Assembly: GCA_001890945.1 (NCBI GenBank)
Contig: MLAX01000003.1
Location: forward strand, 62,001-126,000
Source: Alphaproteobacteria bacterium AO1-B
GTDB taxonomy: Bacteria > Pseudomonadota > Alphaproteobacteria > Rhizobiales > Stappiaceae
Reading direction: 5' to 3'
DNA: 64,000 bases
A program made the translations under genes and the position numbers. How positions within the stretch are numbered: position 1 is the stretch's first letter; each line of letters opens with the position of its first letter. The notes beneath the pieces were generated by a model. That model made no database searches, was not told where the DNA came from, and saw only the letters and a list, made by a program, of their open reading frames with translations. Positions 1 to 7,681 of this stretch are shown here, in pieces.

Positions 1-915
1 GTGGAGAATGGTCTTGTCCTGGGCCGGTGAACGCCATCGCTCTGTGGTCACAGAACCCGCCCGGCAACCAACGAACAGGATCACGTCGGCGGCGTCGACT
101 GTCGCCCGCGTTGCCGGATTTCCGCCATTGGAGCCGACGACTCCGAGTGCAAGTGGATCCGTTTCAGCAATGCTGCCCTGACCGGAGACCGTCGTGGCGA
201 CCGGGATCTGCAGCAGTCTCGCCACTTTTGCCAGGATGTCCGTGGCACCAGACAGAACTGGGCCACCGCCGCTGATAATAATCGCGTTTTTCGCCTTAGC
301 GAGAATTTGCGCCGCTTCTTCAATTGCAGCTTGTTCGGGTGCGCTACGTTCAGCCGGATACGCGCAGTGGCATTGGTCGGCCCAGATCTCGGCCTCATCT
401 ACCGGCGCCTTTTGTGTGTCAAAGGGTAGGGCAAGGTGGGTGGCACCCGGGGTGCCGGTCGTCATGGCGCGGAAGGCAGCGCGAACACTTGCGGGCAGGC
501 GAGAGGCGTCGTCCAAGGAGGTGTTCCATTTGGTAACAGTCCGGAAAAGCGCTTGTTGGTCCAGTTCGGTAAGTGGATACTTGCCTCTGCTGGTGGTTGC
601 GACATCTGAAGTGATAGCAAGAATGGGAACCGAGCTTTCATTCGCCTCGACAACGCCTGGAAGGATGTAGGTTGCTCCGCCCCCGGACGGCCCCTCGCAT
701 ACACCCGGTCTGCCGGTTACCCGCGCATATCCGTCGGCCATATAGGCGGCGTGCCTCTCGTCCCTGGTAAGGAGGTGGGCAATGCCGTGGTCAAGCCGGG
801 CGAGCGCGTCATAGAATGGTAAGGTGGTATCTCCACATAGGCCGAAAATGTGCGTCACCCCATGAGCTTCAAGCATGCGCACCATCGCTTCAGCGCCGGT
901 CAACTGATTGGTCAT
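1..915 (-). CDS. TPP-dependent acetolactate synthase-like enzyme, C-terminal part beyond the window
   Basis: Thiamine-pyrophosphate enzyme of the acetolactate synthase/benzoylformate decarboxylase superfamily; 305 codons are visible and the gene runs off the left edge. The N-terminal pyrimidine-binding domain is clear: an FGLCGDT stretch near residues 24-30, then DERHAAYMADGYAR, whose Glu53 corresponds to the cofactor-activating glutamate. A central domain follows (IIISGGGPVL and a VGCRAGSV segment near the edge). The PP domain is outside the window, so the substrate cannot be judged; acetolactate synthase, sulfoacetaldehyde acetyltransferase and 2-oxoacid decarboxylases share this layout. 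The ATG at 915 is the first start in frame. It diverges from a GntR regulator across a gap holding a perfect 16-bp palindrome, so repression by that regulator is likely (inference). Confidence 0.85.
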   Translation of the reverse strand, partial: MTNQLTGAEAMVRMLEAHGVTHIFGLCGDTTLPFYDALARLDHGIAHLLTRDERHAAYMADGYARVTGRPGVCEGPSGGGATYILPGVVEANESSVPILAITSDVATTSRGKYPLTELDQQALFRTVTKWNTSLDDASRLPASVRAAFRAMTTGTPGATHLALPFDTQKAPVDEAEIWADQCHCAYPAERSAPEQAAIEEAAQILAKAKNAIIISGGGPVLSGATDILAKVARLLQIPVATTVSGQGSIAETDPLALGVVGSNGGNPATRATVDAADVILFVGCRAGSVTTERWRSPAQDKTILH

Positions 916-940
916 CAAGTCCTCGTTCAACCTGAATACG

Positions 941-956
941 TATCTGTATACAGATA
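941..956. promoter_or_regulatory. 16-bp perfect palindrome, candidate GntR operator
   Basis: TATCTGTATACAGATA is identical to its own reverse complement. It lies 25 bp upstream of the TPP enzyme start and about 90 bp upstream of the gntR ATG, in the divergent gap. GntR/FadR-type proteins commonly bind palindromes with a GT...AC core, which fits the TGTATACA centre. Assignment to the neighbouring regulator is inference. Confidence 0.6.
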
Positions 957-1048
957 TGAATATTGTAGTAAAATCCTGAATATGGCAACACGCGGTATTG
1001 CGACTGGCTGGGGTCGCAAAAACCAAAAGAAAGCAGGCACCGGTAGTC

Positions 1049-1741
1049 ATGTCTAAGATATATGATCATATCAAATCGATGGTCGTCGGCTTTGCCTTGC
1101 GCCCGGGTGACAGGCTGAACGAAAGCTCTCTGTCAAAGGATCTCGGAGTTTCCCGCACGCCTTTGCGCGAAGCACTAAACAGGCTCGTGGCCGAGGGGCT
1201 CATTGATGTTCGCCCAGGTGAAGGTTTTTTCTGCCGCAAGCTCGACCCGGAGGGAGTTTATCACCTTTACGACCTTCGCGAGGCTTTGGAGGTCGCCGCA
1301 GTTGAACGCGCTTGTGCCCGCGCAAGCAATGACGAACTCACCTCTCTTTCTGACTGGCTGGATGCGGAGGGAATGGACGTCGCGGGTCTGACAGTTGCGG
1401 AGGCCTGCGCGAGAGACGAAGCCTTCCATATAGGGATCGCGAAACTTTCGGGAAATCCATTGCTTGTCGCACAGCTCGAAGCACTGAATGAAAAAATCAG
1501 GTACTTGCGTTGGGTTCAGATGGATGAAAACAGACTAAAGTCCACAAAAAACGGTCACAGGCAGGTTATGGAGGCTTTGATCAACCGAGATGGCTCGGCA
1601 GCGACCTGCTCAATCCGCGAGCATATCTTCAAGCGGATGGATCAGATCAACGATGCCGTTAGCAAAGGTATTTCGAACATCTTTATGGATCAGACAGATG
1701 CTCTTACTGGACGCATTTTGAAATCGGAAGATGCGGCATGA
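1049..1741 (+). CDS. GntR-family transcriptional regulator, FCD-type
   Basis: One-domain-plus-sensor regulator of about 230 residues. The winged-helix HTH occupies roughly the first 65 residues (RPGDRL, then LGVSRTPLREALNRL, the hallmark recognition region), followed by an all-helical FCD ligand-binding domain with DLREALE and the AFHIGIA histidine segment. The ATG at 1049 is chosen because a purine-rich AAAGAAAGCAGG precedes it; an in-frame TTG at 998 would add 17 residues but has no ribosome-binding site. The stop overlaps the next gene by ATGA, so the regulator and the racemase-like enzyme are translationally coupled. It probably controls itself and the divergent TPP enzyme through the palindrome at 941-956; the ligand is unknown. 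Confidence 0.85.
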   Translation: MSKIYDHIKSMVVGFALRPGDRLNESSLSKDLGVSRTPLREALNRLVAEGLIDVRPGEGFFCRKLDPEGVYHLYDLREALEVAAVERACARASNDELTSLSDWLDAEGMDVAGLTVAEACARDEAFHIGIAKLSGNPLLVAQLEALNEKIRYLRWVQMDENRLKSTKNGHRQVMEALINRDGSAATCSIREHIFKRMDQINDAVSKGISNIFMDQTDALTGRILKSEDAA

Positions 1742-2454
1742 TCGCGACCGGCGGGAAAACCGTATATGGGGCATCGGTGGGCATCTTGATGCTGGAGGCA
1801 CGGTTCCCTCGCATTCCTGGCGATATGGGCAATGCTCAGACATGGCCCTTTCCGGTGATGTACAAGGTCGTGCGTGGTGCTTCGCCAAGTCGGGTTGTGC
1901 GGAGCAATGCAGACGGGCTGCTTGATGCTTTCATTGATGCAGCACGGGAACTGGTCGCGGACGGTGTCGACGGAATCACTACAAACTGCGGTTTCCTGTC
2001 GCTCGTTCAAGATGAATTGGCACGTGCTGTGTCAGTTCCGGTTGTGACATCTTCCTTGCAGCAGGTGGCCATGGTCAACCGATTGATGCCAGCGGGAAAA
2101 CGTGCAGGCATACTGACGATTTCAGGATCAACACTCACTCAGGCACACCTGGAGGCTGCGGGTGTTCCGGACGGTACACCTATCGGCACAACCGAAGGCA
2201 TGAGTGAATTTACACGGGCTATCTTGAACAATGAAACGTCTTTGAATGTTGAGCTTTCAAGGGAAGACAACATCCGTGCTGCGATGGCCCTGAAAGAGGC
2301 ACATCCGGATCTCGGGGGACTGGTTCTGGAATGCACCAATATGTGTCCTTATGCTCAAGATATTTCACACGCTACGGGGCTGCCGGTTTGGTCCATGGTC
2401 AGTTTTGTCGAGTGGTTTCAGTCAGGTCTGGTTCCCAAACGTTTCCCCGAGTGA
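1738..2454 (+). CDS. Aspartate/glutamate racemase-family protein
   Basis: 238-residue protein of the Asp/Glu/hydantoin racemase superfamily. Members use two cysteines facing each other in a two-domain fold to move a proton or isomerise a diacid (racemases, hydantoin racemase, maleate isomerase, arylmalonate decarboxylase). The first cysteine is C84 in TTNCGFL and the second C199 in LECTNMC; C203 lies nearby. The four-base overlap with gntR makes this a two-gene operon, and the divergent TPP enzyme suggests a shared catabolic route for a small carboxylic acid. The exact substrate cannot be read from the sequence. Confidence 0.8.
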   Translation: MIATGGKTVYGASVGILMLEARFPRIPGDMGNAQTWPFPVMYKVVRGASPSRVVRSNADGLLDAFIDAARELVADGVDGITTNCGFLSLVQDELARAVSVPVVTSSLQQVAMVNRLMPAGKRAGILTISGSTLTQAHLEAAGVPDGTPIGTTEGMSEFTRAILNNETSLNVELSREDNIRAAMALKEAHPDLGGLVLECTNMCPYAQDISHATGLPVWSMVSFVEWFQSGLVPKRFPE

Positions 2455-3120
2455 TCTGCCTTGATGTCAAAGAGGAGTAGGCCGGAAAAGTGTCTACATA
2501 AAGCGTGCCGTCCGCTTTTATCTTGATCAGTGAAACATCTGCTTCTTGACGACTTCAAGAGCGGTATGACTGCAAAGAACTGCGGCTCGGTGAACGCAAA
2601 GAACTGTGTGGGGCATATACCGGACAGCGGTTCTTCTATGCGGGCTATATGAAGACTGTAGTGAAGTATCTGGTGATCGCCTTCACGACGATCGTAATGC
2701 GCTTTGACACACCCATGGCGAATGGGAGCATTTGCTCGTAACGCTTTGAGCTATGGCGCGTGAGCTGTCCCGAGATGTATGCTTGGGGCGGCTCTGCGAT
2801 CAAGTTAGAAAATGCTCCGCCGCAGCTTGAACAGCGGATAGATGATCCAATGCGTTAAGTGTCCCCTTTTAACCTTGTCAGCTCGTCGTGAGCCGCCCAG
2901 GTTTAAGGCCCTTACGCTAGTGCGCCGCAAAGACTCATTAACGCGGCTATAAGACTTACAACAGTTTATGCCGAAAGCTGACGTTCATTTGGAACGCAGC
3001 GAAATGATCGGTTGGGCGGGTTCTGGACCTTCTCTGCGTTGTGGTCCAAGGTCCTTAGTACGGACAGAGCTACCTATCGATGCGCTCGCAGGAGTGTGTG
3101 CTGTTGGAGTGATGAGTTGA
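2455..3120. other. Gene-free stretch of 0.67 kb, apparently degenerate
   Basis: No open frame with a credible start, ribosome-binding site or recognisable motif was found on either strand. Short open pieces near 2590-2740 end in stops in each frame, which looks like decayed coding DNA, but the parent family could not be recognised. Around 2971-3020 the sequence resembles the reverse complement of 7190-7240 (shared AAAGC-GAC-TT, then CGC-GCGAA-TGA-CGG), suggesting a diverged intergenic repeat. Confidence 0.45.
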
Positions 3121-3597
3121 TCATCGCTTTGAAACGCGCACAGGCAACTTGCTAGAGGCCTTCATTTCCTTCAGCGACAGGTTTGAACGAATGCTGGTCA
3201 CACCAGGCAGGCGCCGTAAGGTGCTGTCAACAAAGGCGCTGTAGTCGTCCAGATCACGCGCGACCACGATCAGCAGAAAATCATCCTCGCCCGTGGTGTT
3301 GTGGCAGGCGAGAATATTGGGCGTGACCTCGATAATGCGCTGGAATTCGGCTGTGGCAGTCTGATCGTGCTCTGAGCAACTCAATTGAACGAAAGCCATG
3401 ACACCGAGCCCAAGCTTTCGGCGGCTAAGTTGGGCTTGATAACCCTCGATGATGCCCGTCTCTTCCAGTTTCTTGAGCCGCCGCCAACAAGGTGTTTCAC
3501 TCATATTGAGGTGTTCAGCCAGTTTGGCGTTGGTCATCCGCCCGTCGGCTTGAAGAAGTTCGAGAAGCTGTGCGTTGACTGTGTCGATGCCGGACAA
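3121..3597 (-). CDS. Lrp/AsnC-family transcriptional regulator
   Basis: Feast/famine regulator of about 158 residues. The N-terminal HTH reads DTVNAQLLELLQADGRM followed by LAEHLNMSETPCWRRLKKLEE, the classic AsnC-type HTH in which the CWRR segment is strongly conserved. The C-terminal RAM domain (FVQLSC, then TGEDDFLLIVVARD) binds amino acids and makes dimers or octamers. The TTG at 3597 is preferred: GAGGAA lies 9 bases upstream and it gives the usual family length. An ATG at 3654 would add 19 residues without a visible ribosome-binding site. It diverges from an amino-acid-flavoured operon (adh, proC, ABM, aminotransferase) and is its obvious regulator (inference). Confidence 0.85.
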   Translation of the reverse strand: MSGIDTVNAQLLELLQADGRMTNAKLAEHLNMSETPCWRRLKKLEETGIIEGYQAQLSRRKLGLGVMAFVQLSCSEHDQTATAEFQRIIEVTPNILACHNTTGEDDFLLIVVARDLDDYSAFVDSTLRRLPGVTSIRSNLSLKEMKASSKLPVRVSKR

Positions 3598-3737
3598 GGG
3601 AAGAATTTCCTCAAATAGCTTGGATGACGAGGGCTTTCTGCTCAAAATAATCATAACACGGGGCAGACCAGCAAAGCAATTTCACTGTCGCTTGATAGTT
3701 TTCCCTCAAGCATTTGATAAAATCGAAAGATCCTGCC

Positions 3738-4772
3738 ATGAAAGCCGTCCTGTTCGAGAAATTCCAAGAAGCCCCCAAGATCGTGAGCGTAGCAGATCCG
3801 TCACCGGAAGCGCATGGTGTCGTCCTCAAGGTGGAAGCCACCGGTGTGTGTCGCAGCGACTGGCACGGTTGGATGGGCCACGACAGCGATATCGAGCTTC
3901 CACATATTCCGGGCCATGAACTTGCGGGTGTGATCGCGGCGGTTGGCAAGGACGTGAAGAACTGGAAAGTGGGCGACCGGGTCACCGTACCTTTCATCTG
4001 CGGCTGTGGATCGTGCAGCGAGTGTCATGCGGGTCACCAGCAGGTGTGCCTGCATCAGGAGCAACCCGGCTTCACCCATTGGGGCAGTTTTGCCGAGTAC
4101 GTGCCGATCCATCAGGCTGATCTGAATGTTGTGGCCTTGCCCGATGCGACGGATTTCGCCACCGCTGCCAGCTTGGGATGCCGGTTCGCCACATCGTTTC
4201 GCGCCGTGATCGACCAGGGCAAAGTCAGCGCCGGCCAGTGGGTCGCCGTCCACGGTTGCGGCGGCGTCGGTCTGTCTGCGGTGATGATCGCCAGTGCGGC
4301 AGGTGCGAATGTGATCGGGGTCGATCTCGATCCGGCCAAACTTGCCTTGGCCAAGGACCTTGGTGCGGTCGCGGCCATTGATGGTAAGGACGATGTGGTT
4401 GATGCCATCAAGGAGATCACCAGGGGCGGCGCGCATGTTTCGCTGGATGCGCTGGGACACCCGGCGACAATGACCAATTCGATCCTCTGCCTGCGGCCGC
4501 GAGGCAAGCATATTCAGGTGGGCCTCATGCTTGGCGATCACGCGGCTCCTGCAGTGCCGATGCCAAAGATCGTCGGGCAAGAGATCGAACTTCTAGGCTC
4601 CCACGGGATGCAGGCACATCGCTACGGCGCGATGCTCGATATGGTCGAGAGCGGGAAGCTGGATCCTGCACAGCTCGTTGGAGAGCGGATCAACATCGAG
4701 GCCGCCCCGGAAGCCCTAATGAACATGGACAAGTTCCAATCCATCGGAGCAACCGTCATCACGAGTTTCTGA
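3738..4772 (+). CDS. Zinc-dependent alcohol dehydrogenase
   Basis: Medium-chain dehydrogenase of 344 residues oxidising an alcohol or reducing an aldehyde with NAD(P). Catalytic zinc ligands are C38 ([10 protein letters not shown]), H60 and E61 (PGHE); the structural zinc lobe has C90, C93, C96 and C104. The Rossmann motif GCGGVG lies near 170-175 and VDLDPAKL marks the coenzyme-selecting acidic residue, favouring NAD. ATG 3738 is chosen because MKAVLFE is the standard family start; an in-frame start at 3714 adds eight atypical residues. First gene of a tight operon with proC (3-base gap), divergent from an Lrp-type regulator. The substrate is unknown; an aldehyde from Ehrlich-type amino acid breakdown would fit the neighbours. 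Confidence 0.88.
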   Translation: MKAVLFEKFQEAPKIVSVADPSPEAHGVVLKVEATGVCRSDWHGWMGHDSDIELPHIPGHELAGVIAAVGKDVKNWKVGDRVTVPFICGCGSCSECHAGHQQVCLHQEQPGFTHWGSFAEYVPIHQADLNVVALPDATDFATAASLGCRFATSFRAVIDQGKVSAGQWVAVHGCGGVGLSAVMIASAAGANVIGVDLDPAKLALAKDLGAVAAIDGKDDVVDAIKEITRGGAHVSLDALGHPATMTNSILCLRPRGKHIQVGLMLGDHAAPAVPMPKIVGQEIELLGSHGMQAHRYGAMLDMVESGKLDPAQLVGERINIEAAPEALMNMDKFQSIGATVITSF

Positions 4773-4775
4773 GGC

Positions 4776-5570
4776 ATGGACAAGATTGCATTCATCGGCG
4801 GTGGCAATATGGCGGCGGCCATCATTGGCGGAGTGATTGCCAGCGGGCGGGAGCCGTCATGGATCACGGTTGTCGATCCGAACGCCGACCAGAGGGAGCG
4901 TTTGGCAAGTGAGCACAACGTTCGAACGACGGACGATGTGGCGGACGCTACTGACGCTGACATCTTTGTGCTGGCGGTCAAACCTCAGGTCATTCCTGCC
5001 GTTGCCAAGCAAATGGACGCAGACCTGTCTGGCAAACTGATCCTCAGCATCGCCGCAGGCGTCACCCTTGCCACCTTGGAAAACCTCTTCGGACCGGTTG
5101 CTGTTGCGCGCGCGATGCCCAACACGCCGGCTTTGTTGGGTCTGGGAGCGACCGGGCTTTATGTAAACGGCTACGCGAGCGAAACCCAGCACAGAGCTGC
5201 CAAGGACATCATCGAGGCGTTCGGCATATGCGTCACCTTGGAACGTGAAGACCTGCTTGATGCGGTGACAGCCGTGTCAGGCAGTGGCCCGGCCTATTAC
5301 TTTTTGATGATCGAAGAGATGATCCGGGCCGGAACCGCTCTGGGTCTGGCCCCAGAAGATGCCAAAGCACTGACCCTGCAAACAGCCCTTGGCGCCGCAA
5401 CAATGACTGCGCAAGGCGACACACCGGAAAACCTCCGGGCCCGTGTTACTTCACCAAATGGAACAACCCACGCGGCCATTGTCTCGATGCAGGACAACGG
5501 CTTTGGAGAGGTGGTCGCCAAAGCCATGACAGCCTGCCGAGATCGGGCTGTGGAGCTGGGAAAGGACTAG
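4776..5570 (+). CDS. proC: Pyrroline-5-carboxylate reductase
   Basis: Reduces 1-pyrroline-5-carboxylate to proline with NAD(P)H, the last step of proline synthesis. The 264 residues match family length. The N-terminal Rossmann motif is GGGNMA (8-13), followed by LAVKPQ and the ARAMPNTPALLG segment. The C-terminal dimerisation and active-site domain carries the family signature around AVSGSGPAYYF and LTLQTALGAA. The gene lies 3 bases after adh and 3 bases before the ABM-fold gene, so it is cotranscribed. Because it sits in an Lrp-controlled catabolic-looking operon it may be a second, specialised copy acting on another cyclic imine rather than the housekeeping ProC (inference). Confidence 0.93.
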   Translation: MDKIAFIGGGNMAAAIIGGVIASGREPSWITVVDPNADQRERLASEHNVRTTDDVADATDADIFVLAVKPQVIPAVAKQMDADLSGKLILSIAAGVTLATLENLFGPVAVARAMPNTPALLGLGATGLYVNGYASETQHRAAKDIIEAFGICVTLEREDLLDAVTAVSGSGPAYYFLMIEEMIRAGTALGLAPEDAKALTLQTALGAATMTAQGDTPENLRARVTSPNGTTHAAIVSMQDNGFGEVVAKAMTACRDRAVELGKD

Positions 5571-5573
5571 AAG

Positions 5574-5900
5574 ATGATCATTCGATGGTGGCGGGCCGTG
5601 GCGGGGTCTCAAGAAGTGCTCCAACAATACGCGGACCATCTTCAAAGGACGACATTCCAAGAGATGGCGAACTTGCCAGGTTACCTTGGCGCGTCTCTGG
5701 CCGTTAAAGTGAACGGAACAGATTGCGAGCTGGTCGTTACAAGCCTGTGGTCAGACCTTGCCTCTGCGGGACATTTCGAAAAAGGCGCATTCGATGATGC
5801 CGTGGTCAAACCGAGCACCCAGAAGCTGCTCAAGTCCTTTGACTTGAAGGTTGAATATTTCGAGACGTTGGTGACAACAGGGATCTTGAGCGAGGGCTGA
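5574..5900 (+). CDS. ABM-fold (antibiotic biosynthesis monooxygenase-like) protein
   Basis: Small 108-residue protein with the ferredoxin-like dimeric alpha-beta barrel pattern: an initial strand, a helix around residues 13-33 (SQEVLQQYADHLQ), strand GYLGASLAV, strand CELVVTSLWSDLA and a final strand KVEYFETL. Members include cofactor-free monooxygenases, haem-degrading enzymes and stress proteins; no unique catalytic residue can be named here. Three bases after proC and six before the aminotransferase, so part of the same operon. Enzymatic role unassigned. Confidence 0.65.
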   Translation: MIIRWWRAVAGSQEVLQQYADHLQRTTFQEMANLPGYLGASLAVKVNGTDCELVVTSLWSDLASAGHFEKGAFDDAVVKPSTQKLLKSFDLKVEYFETLVTTGILSEG

Positions 5901-5906
5901 TGCAGG

Positions 5907-7091
5907 ATGTTTGAACAGGTTATGGAGTATCCCGTCGATCCCATCATGATCGGGGCTGACTATTTCGCCGCCGATCCCCGCAGGGACAAGCTCAACCTGA
6001 CCGTGGGCATCTATCAAGACGAACACGGCCAAACGCCAGTTCTGGAAGCCGTCAAGTTGGCCGAACAAAAACTGATCGAGAGCCAGACCAGCAAATCCTA
6101 CCTCGCTCTGACAGGCGATGCGAACTATTGCAACGTCCTGGGGCATGAGATCATGGGGCAAGCCTATGATGACGGCTGGGTATCCGCTCAGACCTCGGGT
6201 GGGGCTGTCGCCTTGAGGGTGATGGCGGACCTTCTGGCGCAAATGCCGAAACCGCCCACCGTCTGGCTGCAAACACCGACTTATGGCAACTACGTCCCGA
6301 TCCTGACTTCGGCCCATGCGCGTTTCGCGCAGGTGGCGTACTACGACCGGCTCAAGCGCGAGATCACCTTTGACCAGATGCTGGACGGGCTGACAGCCGC
6401 CCGCGCGGGCGATGTCTTTCTCATGCAGGGCGTCTGCCACAACCCGACCGGCGCGGACATGAACATAGAGCAGTTCCACGCGGTGCTCGACCTCCTTGAG
6501 GCGCGCGGGATCATCCCCTGGATAGACCTCGCCTATCTGGGCTTTTCTCAAAGCTGGGACGCTGATTGCGCCATGGTGCGTAAGATCGCCGAGCGCTTTC
6601 CCGAGTGCATTGTCTGCATCACCCTGTCCAAATCCTTCGGGATTTACCGCGACCGGGCTGGGGCGCTGTTCGTGAAAACGCGCGCGGGCGACAGGGACAG
6701 AATGCATCGCGCCGTGTCTGCGATCGTCCGCTCTGGCGCGTCCCACGCGCCGGATCACGGGCCATCGGTCGTCCGCACGATCTTGCAAGACGATATTCTC
6801 AAACCGCGCTGGCTTGACGAGCTTGACCAGATGCGCACGCGGGTTGCCCGGGTGCGCCAACAGATTGCAGATACCGAACGCGCCGAATTCGGCACCGATC
6901 AGCTTGCCTATATTGCGAAACAATCCGGCATGTTTTCCCTCCTGCCGCTGAATGAAACCCAAGAAACCGCTCTGACGCGTGATCATGGCATCCATGTTGT
7001 GAAAGGTGGACGCGTGAACGTTGCTCGATTGGGGGCAGCGGACGCCAAGAAGCTGATCCGAGCAATCTCGGAAACAACATCTGCCACATAA
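5907..7091 (+). CDS. Aspartate/aromatic amino acid aminotransferase (class I)
   Basis: PLP-dependent fold-type I transaminase of 394 residues, the AspC/TyrB branch. Features in order: NLTVGIYQDEHG near 30 (substrate-arm segment), SGGAVALR (phosphate-binding turn), TPTYGNY, HNPTG (179-183), WIDLAYLGF carrying the PLP-N1 aspartate, and the Schiff-base lysine K242 in LSKSFGIYRDR. It would swap amino groups between 2-oxoglutarate and aspartate or an aromatic amino acid. Last gene of the adh-proC-ABM-aminotransferase operon. The combination with an alcohol dehydrogenase suggests transamination followed by reduction of a derived aldehyde, but no decarboxylase is present in the operon. Confidence 0.9.
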   Translation: MFEQVMEYPVDPIMIGADYFAADPRRDKLNLTVGIYQDEHGQTPVLEAVKLAEQKLIESQTSKSYLALTGDANYCNVLGHEIMGQAYDDGWVSAQTSGGAVALRVMADLLAQMPKPPTVWLQTPTYGNYVPILTSAHARFAQVAYYDRLKREITFDQMLDGLTAARAGDVFLMQGVCHNPTGADMNIEQFHAVLDLLEARGIIPWIDLAYLGFSQSWDADCAMVRKIAERFPECIVCITLSKSFGIYRDRAGALFVKTRAGDRDRMHRAVSAIVRSGASHAPDHGPSVVRTILQDDILKPRWLDELDQMRTRVARVRQQIADTERAEFGTDQLAYIAKQSGMFSLLPLNETQETALTRDHGIHVVKGGRVNVARLGAADAKKLIRAISETTSAT

Positions 7092-7490
7092 CAAGAAGCG
7101 CGCTGCAAAAAGATCGGCCCATCAAATATTAGTCATGCAAACAATGCGGTGTGGGCGACTGCACAAGCTTCAACATCAGACAATCTGGGCTCGTCCCGGT
7201 CATTCGCGGCAATCGGCTCAAATGTCCGCTTTGGGCCGTGTCTTTCAGAAGCGTTCTTCGACGTAAAGGTCTGCTGCTGAGACCTCCTGCCTAAAAGCTG
7301 CCGATGCCTACCCGGCTTTGTTTCGATCGTTAGTGAAAACAAAATCAGACCTTGGATCCTAGCTCAAACCACGTCATGCAAAAAGGGGAACCGCTATGCG
7401 GCAAATATGGAAAGGCGCTCAGAAATAATTCTCCGATAGGTGAAAGCGAGCGCTGATCCGCTAGAAATCTGATTTTCTTGGGAATGATGT
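7092..7490. other. 400-bp gene-free gap with a degenerate repeat
   Basis: No convincing gene. A 69-codon minus-strand frame at 7133-7342 lacks a ribosome-binding site. The segment 7185-7260, read on the minus strand, resembles the plus-strand segment near 2971-3020, so the Lrp/adh/proC block is bracketed by two inverted, diverged copies of one intergenic sequence. The 3' end of tRNA-Met faces this gap. No integrase or exact tRNA-end duplication is visible. Confidence 0.45.
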
Positions 7491-7567
7491 TGGTAGCGGG
7501 AGAGGGACTCGAACCCCCGACACGCGGATTATGATTCCGCTGCTCTAACCACCTGAGCTACCCCGCC
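7491..7567 (-). tRNA. tRNA-Met (CAT anticodon), CCA end encoded
   Basis: Read on the minus strand this is a complete 77-nt cloverleaf beginning GGCGGGGTAGCTCAG and ending in an encoded ACCA. The D-arm contains GGTGGTTAGAGC, the anticodon stem GCGGA/TCCGC encloses the loop ATCATAA with anticodon CAT, and the T-arm has GGGGGTTCGAGTCCCTC. The sequence matches the elongator methionine tRNA pattern of alphaproteobacteria rather than initiator tRNA; a lysidine-modified tRNA-Ile with the same CAT anticodon is a less likely alternative. Confidence 0.95.
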
Positions 7568-7681
7568 ATCCGGTCAGCGGCTTCTTGTTCAACCACTGCG
7601 ATGTGGGGGAGCTTATAGTTAGGCTGCGCGCAGGCGTCAAGCGTTGAATGCTTGCCTGCGCGCATTCTTTCTAAACGCCGA

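Noticed and set aside
850..1056. 68-codon plus-strand ORF across the TPP/GntR divergent gap
   Set aside because: It overlaps both genes' starts and the palindrome and has no family-like sequence.
2455..3120. Transposase or insertion-sequence remnant
   Set aside because: No terminal inverted repeats, target duplication or transposase motif could be identified.
3801..4580. 259-codon minus-strand frame over the alcohol dehydrogenase
   Set aside because: Antisense to intact zinc and NAD motifs, no start signals.
5751..7094. 447-codon minus-strand open frame over the aminotransferase
   Set aside because: It is antisense to a gene with full PLP-enzyme motifs and its translation has no domain features; long shadows are common in GC-rich genes.
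7133..7342. 69-codon minus-strand ORF
   Set aside because: No ribosome-binding site; it overlies the degenerate repeat and is probably relic sequence.
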